64,000 bases of DNA from JAPPHA01 sp965220985 (GCA_965220985.1 OZ244854.1:868001-932000), one strand, 5' to 3'. Positions 17,041 through 27,414 are shown, numbered from the stretch's first letter. Numbers and translations are program-made. Notes: generated from the sequence alone by a model not told the origin.

Positions 17041-18113
17041 GATGGCAAGCCGTTCGCGATCACCTGGCCTTCGGCATCGAACAGGTGCATGTTGGCGCGA
17101 TCAAGACGAAAATGGACGGTCTCTCCGTTCTTGACCGGATGCTGGCCGGTTCTGTGGACCGTCAGCTGCGGCAACCCGTCGGCCGAGCAATACAGGTAGG
17201 TCTCGCCGCCCAGCTGTTCAGAAAAATCGACAGCTGCCGCGATATCGGCATCCTCTTGCCCGACCACGTCGAGGTGCTCGGGGCGGACACCCATCGTCAA
17301 TTCCTGCCCGTCAGCGATGCCGTCCACCTTGGGAATGTCGACCCGGTTGTCGCCGACCATCATGGCACCGTTCGTGGCCGTGGCATTCAAGAGGTTCATT
17401 CTCGGCGAACCGATGAAACCCGCCACGAAGACGTTTCTCGGCTCGTTGTACAAGTCCAGTGGCCGGCCGGCCTGTTCGACGACGCCACCTTGCAACACCA
17501 CGATCCGATCGGCGAGAGTCATCGCCTCGGTCTGGTCGTGGGTGACATAGATCATCGTGCCACCGATTTTTTGATACAATGCCGAGAGTTCCTTGCGCAT
17601 GGTGACACGCAACTCTGCGTCGAGATTCGACAGAGGTTCATCAAAAAGGAACGCCTTCGGATCGCGCACGATCGCCCGACCGATCGCGACACGTTGTCGC
17701 TGGCCGCCGGAAAGCGCCTTCGGCTTTCGGCCGAGATAGGGCGTGATCTGGAGCATCTCGGCGGAATCCTTGACGAGACGGTTGATCTCGTCCTTCGGCA
17801 ACTTCGTGTTCTCGAGGCCGAACGCCATGTTCTGATAGACGGTCATGTGGGGGTAGAGGGCATAGGACTGAAAGACCATTGCCAAGCCGCGTTCGGAGGC
17901 GCTGACGTGACGGACGGATTCGCCGTCGATGAGAACGTCGCCCGTCGTGACGTCCTCGAGACCAGCAATGATGCGAAGGAGCGTGGATTTCCCGCATCCT
18001 GACGGACCGACGAACACCACAAATTCGCCACTCTCGACCGTGAGGTCGACCCCGTGAATGACTTCCACGGTTCCGTATGACTTGTGGACATTCTTCAGGA
18101 CGATTTCGGTCAT
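17037..18113 (-). CDS. sugar ABC transporter ATPase (UgpC/MalK/MsmK type)
   Basis: A 358-residue ATPase of the carbohydrate-uptake (CUT1) class. The Walker A (GPSGCGKST), signature (LSGGQRQRVAIGRA) and Walker B (AFLFDEPLSNLDA) motifs are all present, followed by the C-terminal OB-fold regulatory region (VRPEHLDVV) typical of MalK/UgpC. The ATG at 18113 (MTEIVLKNV) starts the fold; an upstream start at 18137 adds eight residues. It would energise the two permeases encoded at 21.0-23.1 kb on the other strand, since no ATPase lies in that half. It leads the minus-strand operon with three dehydrogenases. Confidence 0.9.
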   Translation of the reverse strand: MTEIVLKNVHKSYGTVEVIHGVDLTVESGEFVVFVGPSGCGKSTLLRIIAGLEDVTTGDVLIDGESVRHVSASERGLAMVFQSYALYPHMTVYQNMAFGLENTKLPKDEINRLVKDSAEMLQITPYLGRKPKALSGGQRQRVAIGRAIVRDPKAFLFDEPLSNLDAELRVTMRKELSALYQKIGGTMIYVTHDQTEAMTLADRIVVLQGGVVEQAGRPLDLYNEPRNVFVAGFIGSPRMNLLNATATNGAMMVGDNRVDIPKVDGIADGQELTMGVRPEHLDVVGQEDADIAAAVDFSEQLGGETYLYCSADGLPQLTVHRTGQHPVKNGETVHFRLDRANMHLFDAEGQVIANGLPS

Positions 18114-18569
18114 GCCCGTGACTCCGTCATCATGCACGATCCAACGACGCCAATCCCGACGAGTGCCCAGACCGAATGCATGACGACCATCTCCGCGTCT
18201 CGTCGGACTTTCGATGTGGCCGTTGCCAAGCCATCGCAGTGCACCTTTCCGAACCTTGCCCGTGACATGTCGCGCTTATCCTCCAGTCCCCGCAATCGAT
18301 GACAGATTTTCGCCACACTGCCTATCGACGCAGGAGCGGTTTCGCAACAGCGCGCAACAGCGCGCAGAAATCGGAGGAAATGGCACCAGCCAGGACGTCG
18401 ATGCAAAATCGCTTGGAGACGGACAAGTCGTTCCGGCAGTCGTTTGCCTCGACACCAGTGGTTCCGGCAACCCAACTAGCAAGTGCCTGCCCGCACCCGA
18501 CGTGTACCTCAACAAAGCAGCAGTTTGCCGAACAGACCGTGTTCCGGCAGACAAGGATTCTCGGAGTGT
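18114..18569. other. 456-bp intergenic region upstream of the ATPase operon
   Basis: No gene is supported. It contains a tandem duplication of CGCAACAGCG at 18343-18362 and three direct copies of GTTCCGGCA at 18430, 18461 and 18541. It should include the promoter of the minus-strand ATPase operon. Whether the GTTCCGGCA copies are regulator sites is unknown. Confidence 0.35.
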
Positions 18570-19241
18570 TTAGCGAACTGGCAGTGGGAAATACTCGTCT
18601 CCAAGGCTCTCCTTGTGTAGCTGGTTCCTGAATGCATACAAAACGCGAAAAATGGACCCCATAGCGTCCGGCGATATCACGACATGATCACCTGGCTCGA
18701 ACAGTCTGATCACTTTGCACCTGTTCATTTCGTCTATCGCGATACCCCGATTGTGGACGATTGAATTTCGCAGCCAACGAATGTCACCCCAAACGTCGAA
18801 CCCGGCGTGTTCACGAAGCTCCTCATTTGTCGGTGTAGGGTATCCCTTTGCTTTGCAGTACTCCCGGCGCAGGTATTCCTCCCAATAGTCATAAAACGTA
18901 ACAATGCAGGCATTGGCCAAGAATGTGAGGTTGCTGCCTTTCGGTGGTGTGTTCCTTTCCTTCACCTGCCCCACAGTTCCGGCACGAAAACCAGATGCGC
19001 CAAAGTGTTTCTCGAACTTTGCATCGTAGCTGAATTGTTGGTTGTCCCAGTCGGCGTCGTGGTCCAACCCCGTGCCACGAACACGAGTGCGGAGGCTCTC
19101 TTGATCATGCGTCACCTTTTCCCTGAAGCATTCAAAGCCCATGTAGGCATCGTGATAAAATGCATGAACTTGATCAAAATACGCGCCGAACTCTCTCCAC
19201 AATTCCCCCATGCGCTTGTAGTCGTATGTCCCCTTCGTCAT
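18570..19241 (-). CDS. hypothetical protein with HEPN-like RNxxxH motif
   Basis: A 223-residue protein of no family I can name. It is helical and charged, and near residues 154-168 reads DIRWLRNSIVHNRG, matching the R-x4-H signature of HEPN ribonuclease domains (R158, N159, H163). The preceding helix (FYDYWEEYLRREYCKAKGY) also fits HEPN folds seen in toxins and abortive-infection proteins. The gene is clearly lower in GC than both flanks and separates the two halves of a sugar ABC locus, which suggests recent insertion. No antitoxin-like partner is adjacent. A role in defence or RNA cleavage is inferred from the motif only. Confidence 0.6.
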   Translation of the reverse strand: MTKGTYDYKRMGELWREFGAYFDQVHAFYHDAYMGFECFREKVTHDQESLRTRVRGTGLDHDADWDNQQFSYDAKFEKHFGASGFRAGTVGQVKERNTPPKGSNLTFLANACIVTFYDYWEEYLRREYCKAKGYPTPTNEELREHAGFDVWGDIRWLRNSIVHNRGIAIDEMNRCKVIRLFEPGDHVVISPDAMGSIFRVLYAFRNQLHKESLGDEYFPLPVR

Positions 19242-19635
19242 CGCAGGCCTCTCGGATGTGGAAACACTCTTGGCGTCAATCTAGTTGCAACGAGGTGTAA
19301 TGTGTATGCAGTCCCGGCAATATCCGCCGACAGTGATGACTGGATCCATCTACCCGGGTTACGCGACACAATCAGGCTGATACACTCTGAGACCGAGTGA
19401 TCGTGCAGACAGGCCCCAAGACCAAACATTGTTGGGCAAGAGCCGATACTGCAGAATTGCCAATTGGTTTTGCTCAAGACCTGAAACAATGAACTCCGAC
19501 CGCCGCCAAACCCTCGGTCAGGTGTTTGCATGTTGAAACCACGCCTCACAATGTCCTATTGTCGCCGGACGTTTTGCGGAATGCCGAGAGATCGGCACCG
19601 CATGTTCTGACACATTGAACTCACGGAGACCGAAT
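19242..19635. other. intergenic region between HEPN-like gene and sugar-binding protein
   Basis: About 394 bases with mixed, lower GC and no supported gene. It must hold the promoter of the plus-strand importer operon; I could not single out convincing -35/-10 boxes. A GGAGA ribosome site lies just before the binding-protein ATG at 19636. Confidence 0.35.
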
Positions 19636-20919
19636 ATGCAAACACGTATAATCACAACGATTTCTGCACTGGCAATCGCTGCCTCGACATTGGGCACATT
19701 CGCATCGGCGCAAACCGAATTGCGGATGACCTGGTACAATGACGGGATCGAAGGCGAAGTCATGCGCGAGATCCTCGATCGCTACGAAGCCGCCAATTCC
19801 GACGTCAAGGTGACGCTGGACGTGGTTCCGTACAAGGCAATTCTCGAAAGTCTTCCCGTCCAGCTCGCCGCTGGCGAAGGACCGGACATCGCGCGGGTCA
19901 CCGACCTCGGCGGTCTGTCCGAGCACTACCTGGACCTGACTCCGTACATTTCGGACCCGGCGTACTGGGAGAGCAATTTCGGGCCGTTCCTGAGATGGCT
20001 CCGCCAACCGGGCGACGAGTCGTCGATCTCGGGTTTCATGACCCAGCTCACGGTGACCGGACCCTACGTCAACCGAACGCTCTTCGAGCAGGCCGGCGTG
20101 GATCTTCCGGGCGACGGCGCCACCTGGGATGACTGGGCAGCAGCGGTCAACGAAGTCGCGAAAGCGCTCGATGTGCCGATTCCCATGGCATGGGACCGCT
20201 CAGGGCACCGCGTGTCCGGACCGGCAATCTCCATGGGCGCCATGATGTTCGATGCCGACGGCAACCCGGCGCTGGTCGACGACGGCCTCAAGGCCATGAC
20301 CCAGCGACTCTACGACTGGCACCAGGACGGAACGATGGCCAAGGAACTTTGGGGTTCCGTTTCAGGCTCGACCTACCTCGGCGCGAATGAAGATTTCGCC
20401 AACGCTCAGGTCGTCATGTACATGAGCGGTTCGTGGCAGATCCCGCAGTTTGCCTCGAAGATCGGCGACGCCTTCGACTGGTGGGCCGTTCCGGCTCCCT
20501 GCGGACCGGCCGCCTGTTCGGGCATGCCCGGTGGCGCTGCACTCGTCGCGATGGCCGGAACCGAGCATCCTGAAGCCGTCGGGAAACTCATGGACTACCT
20601 GTCCAGCGAAGAGGTTCTCGCCGAGTTCTACGGCCGAACCCTGTTCATTCCGGGGCATCTCGGTCTGGCCGCCGGCGGCGTCGACTTCGACACCGACGAT
20701 CCGCGCGCCAAGCACGCTCTCGAAACCTTTGCCGGCGCCGTGCCGTCGATCTCTCCGATCGCCTTCGCGCTGCAGGGCTATCCGAACAACCGCGTGATGT
20801 TCAACGCGCTGATCTCGCGTCTCGGTGAAGCGATCGTCGGGGAAATCTCCCTTGATGACGCCTATGACCGGATGGGACAGGACGTCGAACAGCAACTGGC
20901 CGAAAAAGCGCGCCAGTAA
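19636..20919 (+). CDS. extracellular sugar-binding protein of ABC importer (SBP family 1)
   Basis: This 427-residue binding protein has a signal peptide (MQTRIITTISALAIAAST with likely cut after ASA at residue 25). The mature part starts TELRMTWYNDG and shows the family-1 pattern of clamshell carbohydrate-binding proteins, including the hinge segments YKAILESLPVQLAAGEGPD and a C-terminal tryptic-poor helix bundle. It delivers substrate to the permeases encoded just downstream. The ATG at 19636 is chosen because it opens the signal peptide and follows GGAGA. A perfect 12-bp hairpin directly after the stop probably limits transcription into the permease genes. Confidence 0.9.
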   Translation: MQTRIITTISALAIAASTLGTFASAQTELRMTWYNDGIEGEVMREILDRYEAANSDVKVTLDVVPYKAILESLPVQLAAGEGPDIARVTDLGGLSEHYLDLTPYISDPAYWESNFGPFLRWLRQPGDESSISGFMTQLTVTGPYVNRTLFEQAGVDLPGDGATWDDWAAAVNEVAKALDVPIPMAWDRSGHRVSGPAISMGAMMFDADGNPALVDDGLKAMTQRLYDWHQDGTMAKELWGSVSGSTYLGANEDFANAQVVMYMSGSWQIPQFASKIGDAFDWWAVPAPCGPAACSGMPGGAALVAMAGTEHPEAVGKLMDYLSSEEVLAEFYGRTLFIPGHLGLAAGGVDFDTDDPRAKHALETFAGAVPSISPIAFALQGYPNNRVMFNALISRLGEAIVGEISLDDAYDRMGQDVEQQLAEKARQ

Positions 20920-20931
20920 GTCACTGAACTT

Positions 20932-20958
20932 GACCCCGACAGGCTGCCTGTCGGGGTC
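20932..20958 (+). terminator. 12-bp-stem hairpin after sugar-binding protein gene (attenuator or mRNA stabiliser)
   Basis: GACCCCGACAGG pairs perfectly with CCTGTCGGGGTC across a CTG loop. No T-run follows, so it is more likely a partial terminator or 3' stabiliser that keeps binding-protein mRNA in excess over permease mRNA than a full terminator. Confidence 0.65.
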
Positions 20959-21017
20959 ACCTCCTCCCTCCACATGCTGAACCGGGGCGAGACATTACAG
21001 ACTTGCCAGACACTCCA

Positions 21018-22023
21018 ATGAACGCTGATCGGAGACGGTTCGACCTCGCCGAATTGGCTCTCACGCCGTTGCGATGGCTCGGAGCACTGGTCGATTATCC
21101 GTTTCGCTTCATTCAGAACATCGTCGGCATTCGCGGAATGCCGTACATGTTCCTGCTCCCCAATCTCGGGTTCTTCGGAATCTTCGTCGTCGTTCCGCTG
21201 TTCGTCAATTTTGCCTTCTCGCTCACGGGCGGCACCAACCTGTTCCTGGGCGATCGGGTTTTCGTCGGAACCGAGCAGTACGGCTTCCTGCTGGATTGCG
21301 AGAACATGCTCGATTCCGGGTCATGCCGGGAAGACCGGTTCTGGCGCGGGATTTACAACACCATCCTCTTCGTCGCCTTCCAGGTGTTTTTCCTGGTTCT
21401 TTTTTCGCTCATCACGGCACTCATATTGAACCGAGAGATCCGCGCGCGCGGCTTCTTCCGCGCCGTCTATTTCTTTCCGGTTCTGCTGTCCCCGGTCGTC
21501 GTCGCGCTGGTGTGGAAGTGGATCCTGCTCCGGGACGGCATCCTGAACGCCTTCCTCGTCGCCATCGGTCTCGAGAAGATCCTCTTCTTCGTCAGCCCGC
21601 AGTGGGCGATGTTTTGGGCGATATTCGTCTCGATCTGGGCCCACATGGGTTTCTACACCTTGATCCTGCTTGCGGGACTGCAGGCGATTCCGCCGGATCT
21701 CTACGAAGCCGCCGAAATGGACGGGACCAGCAAGGAGCGCGTGTTCTGGCGCATCACGTTGCCGCTCCTGTGGCCGAACATGCTTGTCGTCATCGTGCTC
21801 GCGCTGATCAAGGGCGTGCAGATCTTTGACGAAGTCTTCGTGCTGACGGGAGGCGGTCCGGGCACGGCCACGCAATTCATCGTGCAGTACATCTACAACA
21901 CCGGATTCAGCAACCAGGTCCAGAACTTCGGCCTCGCATCGGCAGCCTCCGTTGTGCTTGGCGTCGTGCTCTTCACCCTGACGCTGGCCCAGCTTGCTGC
22001 CGTCCGACGCAGGGACAGCGACA

Positions 22024-22031
<8 letters not shown>
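21018..22031 (+). CDS. sugar ABC transporter permease (MalF-like)
   Basis: This 337-residue inner-membrane protein has about six hydrophobic segments and the cytoplasmic EAA loop EAAEMDGTSKERVFWRI (around 235-251), where the ATPase docks. It belongs to the CUT1 MalF/UgpA class. The ATG at 21018 is preferred; a TTG at 21003 is possible. A cysteine pair in the first periplasmic loop (LLDCENMLDSGSCRED) is unusual and could form a disulfide. Its stop overlaps the start of the second permease by eight bases. Confidence 0.88.
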
Positions 22032-23097
<1,066 letters not shown>

Positions 23098-23182
23098 TTG
23101 CCGGCTCCCCGCCACCCGCCGGATACACGCCGCGACCAGGCACCGGCGTCAGCTCGGATTTTGACCACGCGAGGATCGTTCG

Positions 23183-24196
23183 ATGTCAAACAAGCCGCTG
23201 ATCTTCATGGATCCGCATCCGCGAACCGAGCCGATGATCTATACGCCCGAGGTGTCGAGCGAGTTGCGCAAACTGGCTCGGGTCAAGAGTCATTTCGGCT
23301 CGCGTGCACCTGACGAAATGGTCGAGGCGATTCTTCCCGAGGTCGCAATCATCGTTGGCCAAACCGCGATGCCGAAGGAACGACTCGAAAGAGCTCCGAA
23401 CCTCAAGGCAATCATCAACGTCAAGGGAAACTGGGAGCCCAATATCGACTACATGGAAGCCGATCGAAGAGGAATTCATGTCCTGACCGTGGCAGAGACC
23501 ATGGCACCTGCGGTCGCCGAGTATTGCCTCGCGCAGGCAATCAATCTCGGTCGCGGGTTTCCGGACGCTGATCGGTTGTTTCGCGAGCATCGCGAAGAAT
23601 ACGGGATCAAAGGCAATCGTGACGCCTATTCGCTCTACGGTGCCGACGTCGGGATCGTGGGGTTTGGCAATCTTGGCCGAGAACTGGTCAATTTGCTCGA
23701 ACCGTTCCTTTGCGAAATCAGCGCCTATGATCCGTGGGTGACAGACTACGAAATCCAGGAGTACCGTGTCTATCCGACCCCTCTGATCGACGTCATCGAA
23801 ACAAGCAAGTTTCTGTTTCTGCTGGCAGGTGTGACCACCGAGAACGTCGGGTTTCTCGATCGAGACCTGCTGAGCCGCATCCAGGAGGACGCGTGCGTCG
23901 TTCTTGCGAGCCGGGCGGAGATTGTCGATTTCGACGCATTCCTGTCGCTGGCAGCATCGGGGCGATTTCGAGCAGCCATTGACGTGTTTCCCGAGGAACC
24001 GGTGCCGCCGTCATCGAAAGCAAGAACCACACCGAACGTGCTCTTCACGGCCCATCTCGCAGGCGGGATTCAAGAATCCTATTTCGACATGCAGCAGATG
24101 ATGGTCTGCGACATTCGCAACATTCTCACCGGCTCACCCCCTCTTTTCCTGCGACCGGCGGATCCGGTTCGTGCCGGAATGATGCGCAGCCCATAG
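23183..24196 (+). CDS. D-isomer-specific 2-hydroxyacid dehydrogenase
   Basis: This 337-residue NAD-dependent enzyme belongs to the phosphoglycerate/glyoxylate dehydrogenase family. The NAD loop is GIVGFGNLGREL (about 155-166), and the catalytic triad is visible as Arg in VLASRAEIVDF, Glu in FPEEPVPP and His in FTAHLAGG. It follows the permease genes by 85 bases and probably belongs to the same operon, so it likely reduces or oxidises an acid derived from the imported sugar (for example a glycerate- or sugar-acid-type product made by the Gfo/Idh/MocA enzymes). The substrate is not identifiable from sequence. Confidence 0.85.
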   Translation: MSNKPLIFMDPHPRTEPMIYTPEVSSELRKLARVKSHFGSRAPDEMVEAILPEVAIIVGQTAMPKERLERAPNLKAIINVKGNWEPNIDYMEADRRGIHVLTVAETMAPAVAEYCLAQAINLGRGFPDADRLFREHREEYGIKGNRDAYSLYGADVGIVGFGNLGRELVNLLEPFLCEISAYDPWVTDYEIQEYRVYPTPLIDVIETSKFLFLLAGVTTENVGFLDRDLLSRIQEDACVVLASRAEIVDFDAFLSLAASGRFRAAIDVFPEEPVPPSSKARTTPNVLFTAHLAGGIQESYFDMQQMMVCDIRNILTGSPPLFLRPADPVRAGMMRSP

Positions 24197-24231
24197 GACG
24201 GAATCTCGGGTGATGCCGCCTGCGTGTCGGA

Positions 24232-24549
24232 TCAGACCAGGATCTGAACGATGCCGTCGCGGACACGCGCCTTGATCATCAATAGATTGCGTCGGGCCGG
24301 GCGGGCCTTGACCTCCCCTGTTCGGGCGTCGAACAGCCCCTGGTGCAGCGGACATTCGATGTACCGACCGTCAAAGTACCCATCGCACAGGTTTGCCGCG
24401 CCATGCGTGCACCGGGCCTGGCTCACGAAGATTCCGTCGACCGTGTCATAAACGGCCAGTTCCCGCGGCCCCAACTGGGCGGGCGTGACATCGCCGGCTT
24501 CGAGATCGGTGACGGCGATGAGATCTGTCCAGCTGCGTTCTCTGTTCAC
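24232..24549 (-). CDS. Rieske [2Fe-2S] ferredoxin
   Basis: This 105-residue soluble protein has the Rieske ligands C47-x-H49 (ARCTHG) and C66-x2-H69 (ECPLHQG), spaced as in the small ferredoxins that feed oxygenases. The start is GTG at 24549, whose bases overlap the stop of the membrane desaturase gene (GTGA), so expression is coupled. In this setting it almost certainly passes electrons to that di-iron protein. The plus-strand neighbour ends 35 bases away in a convergent arrangement. No ferredoxin reductase is present in the window, so an unlinked one would be required. Confidence 0.88.
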   Translation of the reverse strand: MNRERSWTDLIAVTDLEAGDVTPAQLGPRELAVYDTVDGIFVSQARCTHGAANLCDGYFDGRYIECPLHQGLFDARTGEVKARPARRNLLMIKARVRDGIVQILV

Positions 24550-25514
24550 GCCTTGTCGGCCGCATTCGTGCCCAAGCGCGGTCTCCTGCCGAAGATCTGC
24601 GCGAGAATGTCGATGTGGGCTCCAAGGTATCCGCGCTCCTCGACGTGCACGTAACCGTTCAGTTTCTTGTGGAGTTCGGGCAACGCGTGAAACGGCACCG
24701 AAGCCGCGTAGTGATGCTCGGCATGGTAGTTCATGTTCCAGCACAGGAAACGCATCGGGCGCGACACCAGGTTGGACCGCGTGTTGACCTTCATGTCCCT
24801 GACATTGGGGCGTCCCACGTGTTCGGTCATGCGGATGGCACACATCACCGGCTCGCCCAGGAACAGCGGCAGCCACCAGTACCACAGGACCGCCCATGAA
24901 CCGATGGCAACGCTCCCGGCCAGAATGATCACGTAGGCGAGCGCCATGATCCTGGCTTCCATGATGACCGAACCGCGATCTTCCTCGGGGATGAATTCCT
25001 TCTCGACCTCCGAAAACCGACCGATAACATGGTTGCCGAGTTCGCGGAATTTCTGGGTCCAGAACGGGACCGACGACACGAAGGACAGATAGGTTCGAAA
25101 CGAGATCGGCAGTTCGATCAGTTCGGGATCCTTGCCGTGCAGCTGGGTGTAGGTGTGATGATCGCAGTGCTCGTAGCGAAAGAACCGGTTCGGCAGCATG
25201 ATGGCGAACCCGCAAAGATTGCCGAATATCTCGTTCAGCACCCGCGTCTTGAAGGCCGTGTAGTGAACGCACTCATGCTGCAGTGCAAAGAGATGGACCC
25301 AGACCACACCATGCAGAAACATCGCGGGGACCACCCACCAGGTTCCCATCGAGGCCCAGATCAGGAACCCGGTGCAGAACAGGACGACCACGAACACCGC
25401 GAGGTGCACGAGTCCCGGGAGATCCGAGCGTCGCATGAGTTGCTTGAGTTCGCGGCGGCTGAGCGCGCCCTCCTTCAAGGCCTGCGTGATCGGTGTCAAC
25501 ACCTCCTGCTGCAT
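24546..25514 (-). CDS. membrane fatty acid desaturase-like di-iron protein
   Basis: A 322-residue integral membrane protein with the three histidine boxes of desaturase/hydroxylase di-iron enzymes: H80-ECV-H84, H116-CD-HH120 and NYHAEHHY (H264, H267, H268), plus further histidines at FHALPELH. Paired hydrophobic segments (about 35-75 and 185-220) hold it in the inner membrane. It starts at ATG 25514 (MQQEVLTPIT); an upstream start adds 15 unconserved residues. Coupling to a Rieske ferredoxin, with a methyltransferase gene upstream, suggests oxidation of a quaternary amine or lipid-linked amine rather than simple lipid desaturation. That is inference; ordinary fatty acid desaturation is the alternative. 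Confidence 0.85.
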   Translation of the reverse strand: MQQEVLTPITQALKEGALSRRELKQLMRRSDLPGLVHLAVFVVVLFCTGFLIWASMGTWWVVPAMFLHGVVWVHLFALQHECVHYTAFKTRVLNEIFGNLCGFAIMLPNRFFRYEHCDHHTYTQLHGKDPELIELPISFRTYLSFVSSVPFWTQKFRELGNHVIGRFSEVEKEFIPEEDRGSVIMEARIMALAYVIILAGSVAIGSWAVLWYWWLPLFLGEPVMCAIRMTEHVGRPNVRDMKVNTRSNLVSRPMRFLCWNMNYHAEHHYAASVPFHALPELHKKLNGYVHVEERGYLGAHIDILAQIFGRRPRLGTNAADKA

Positions 25515-25785
25515 CTGGAATCCATTCCTCACATGTCCATGCGTTATCCGTCGATGCATTCACTACCAGAGGTTCCGCCCCCGAACAATTGACGTGAACC
25601 GTGAGGTCACGAACCTCATCGACGATCAGCCAACTTGAAGAAGTCATCGCGGGACGGCGAATCCAGAGCACCCACAACGCATCGGTCCCGATCGGGGAAG
25701 ACTTTTCCACCGTTGAGCCATCAGATCACAGGAGCGCGACGCAACGGTCGCCGCCTCGCCGCAGTGTCATTGTCGCGAACGAATG

Positions 25786-27336
25786 TCAGACCAGGGTGTT
25801 CGGGATCTCCCGCTCTCGCCGGACGACAAATTCGCGCAGGGCGTCGCGAATGTCCGTGTCCAGCGTTGGTGGTTCGTCATCGTATCGCTGTAGCATCGCT
25901 CTGCACCAGTCGCGTCCCCGCTCGCTGACAGATTTCGACCCATCGGCTTCCCAGCTCTCGTATCGCTCGTTGTTCTGGACATCGTCGAGGAACGGCATGT
26001 GTTCGCGGGTGTAGTCCTCGTCGAAGAAATGTCCCCCTGGGCCGACCTTCGCAAGACCGTCGAGCGCAATTTCGATGTCGTCGAACGAGACCCCGCCTAG
26101 CAGCGTCTGGAACCCCAGTATCTGCTGCGCGTCAGCCGCGAGCTTGCCCATGGAGATGCAGAGCGACCCCTCGATCGTGCCACCGCAATGAGTCAGCAGA
26201 TTGCAACCGCCAAGAACCGCCGGGTAGACCTTCAGAATGGAGTCAAAACCCGCATAAAGATCATCCTGCTTCGAGCTGGATTTGGCCCCGTTCGTCCGCC
26301 AGGGAACGCCGTAGTAACGCGCCATCTGACCGAAGATGTACATGAACAGCGACACCTCAGGCGACCCGAAGACCGGAGCGCCCGTCTTCATGTCGACGCC
26401 CATCGGCGCCACGCCCATCACGGCGCGACAACCGGGGCGGATGACCTGGGTGAAGGCGATGCCCGCCAGAACCTCCGCGATGATCTGGGCGGTCGCCGCC
26501 AGGGTGTGGACCGGCGTGGACGCGCCATAGAGCACGAACGGCGACATCAACAGTGCCTGGTTTTCGGAGGCGTAAACGCGAACGGCCTCGAGCTGGGTCC
26601 GGTCCCATACGAGCGGCGAATTGCAATTGAAGATCGCGCTCATGACCACGTTGTCGTTCAGCACTTCCGATCCGAAGACGATCCGAGCCATCTCGATGCT
26701 GTCTCGCGCCTGGGACTCAGATTGCGGTGACCCCATGATCGGTTTGTCTGTGCTCAGGAAACTCTGCTCGACCATGTGCAGGTGCCGGTGCGGGACCGCG
26801 ACATCCATCGGTTCGAGCGTATAGCCGCCGTTGTACTGCAACGCCGGATTGACGTGATGCAGCCGCATCAGCATGGCCATGTCCGCAGCCGTCGCCGTGC
26901 GTCGTACCCCATCGAGGTCGATCAAGTTGGGCGTGCCGTAGGCCGGCCCGAAAATCATGTGGCGACCGCCAACCCGAACGGTGCGGTCGGGATTGCGGCC
27001 GTGATAGTCGAATTCCTCCGGGGTCGAGGCAATCAGCGCGCGAACAAGTTCTCGGGGAATGCGAACCCGGTGACCGTCAACCTCGGCGCCTGCATCGGCC
27101 CAGGTCGATGCCGAGACGTCATCGCGAAACTCGATGCCGGTCGACTCGAGAATGCGAAGCGCCGCATCGTCGATGGCTTCCAGACCGTCAACGGGCAGAA
27201 TCTCGTAGACCGGAATGTTGCGAATCGTGGCCGAGGGAAAGACCAGCGGCGCCTTCAGCCGCGCCTTGCGTCGCCCGGCGGCGCCACCGCTGCGTTGCCG
27301 TCGCCGAACTGGAGCATGAACCGTGTCCTGCTTCAT
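25786..27336 (-). CDS. trimethylamine methyltransferase (MttB) family protein, non-pyrrolysine
   Basis: A 516-residue member of the MttB superfamily, which moves a methyl group from a quaternary or tertiary amine to a corrinoid protein. The frame is uninterrupted, with no in-frame TAG, so it belongs to the pyrrolysine-free branch that includes glycine betaine and carnitine demethylases. Family blocks include RIPRELVRALIAS, FGPAYGTPNLID, GVSFDDIEIALDGLAKVGPGGHFFDEDYTR. ATG at 27336 is chosen; an earlier one adds six residues. No MttC-like corrinoid protein or activator is encoded here. It sits between the desaturase/Rieske pair and a LysR regulator, opposite a betaine-type importer. Confidence 0.85.
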   Translation of the reverse strand: MKQDTVHAPVRRRQRSGGAAGRRKARLKAPLVFPSATIRNIPVYEILPVDGLEAIDDAALRILESTGIEFRDDVSASTWADAGAEVDGHRVRIPRELVRALIASTPEEFDYHGRNPDRTVRVGGRHMIFGPAYGTPNLIDLDGVRRTATAADMAMLMRLHHVNPALQYNGGYTLEPMDVAVPHRHLHMVEQSFLSTDKPIMGSPQSESQARDSIEMARIVFGSEVLNDNVVMSAIFNCNSPLVWDRTQLEAVRVYASENQALLMSPFVLYGASTPVHTLAATAQIIAEVLAGIAFTQVIRPGCRAVMGVAPMGVDMKTGAPVFGSPEVSLFMYIFGQMARYYGVPWRTNGAKSSSKQDDLYAGFDSILKVYPAVLGGCNLLTHCGGTIEGSLCISMGKLAADAQQILGFQTLLGGVSFDDIEIALDGLAKVGPGGHFFDEDYTREHMPFLDDVQNNERYESWEADGSKSVSERGRDWCRAMLQRYDDEPPTLDTDIRDALREFVVRREREIPNTLV

Positions 27337-27414
27337 CGGGGCCCTCCCAAACATGCATTATCCGCCCCGAAATCGTTTGGGCAATGGCAGGAATTCTTGC
27401 CCGGGTGCGAAATC

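Noticed and set aside
25786..27336. Pyrrolysine-containing MttB
   Set aside because: The frame has no internal TAG codon, so it belongs to the non-pyrrolysine branch.
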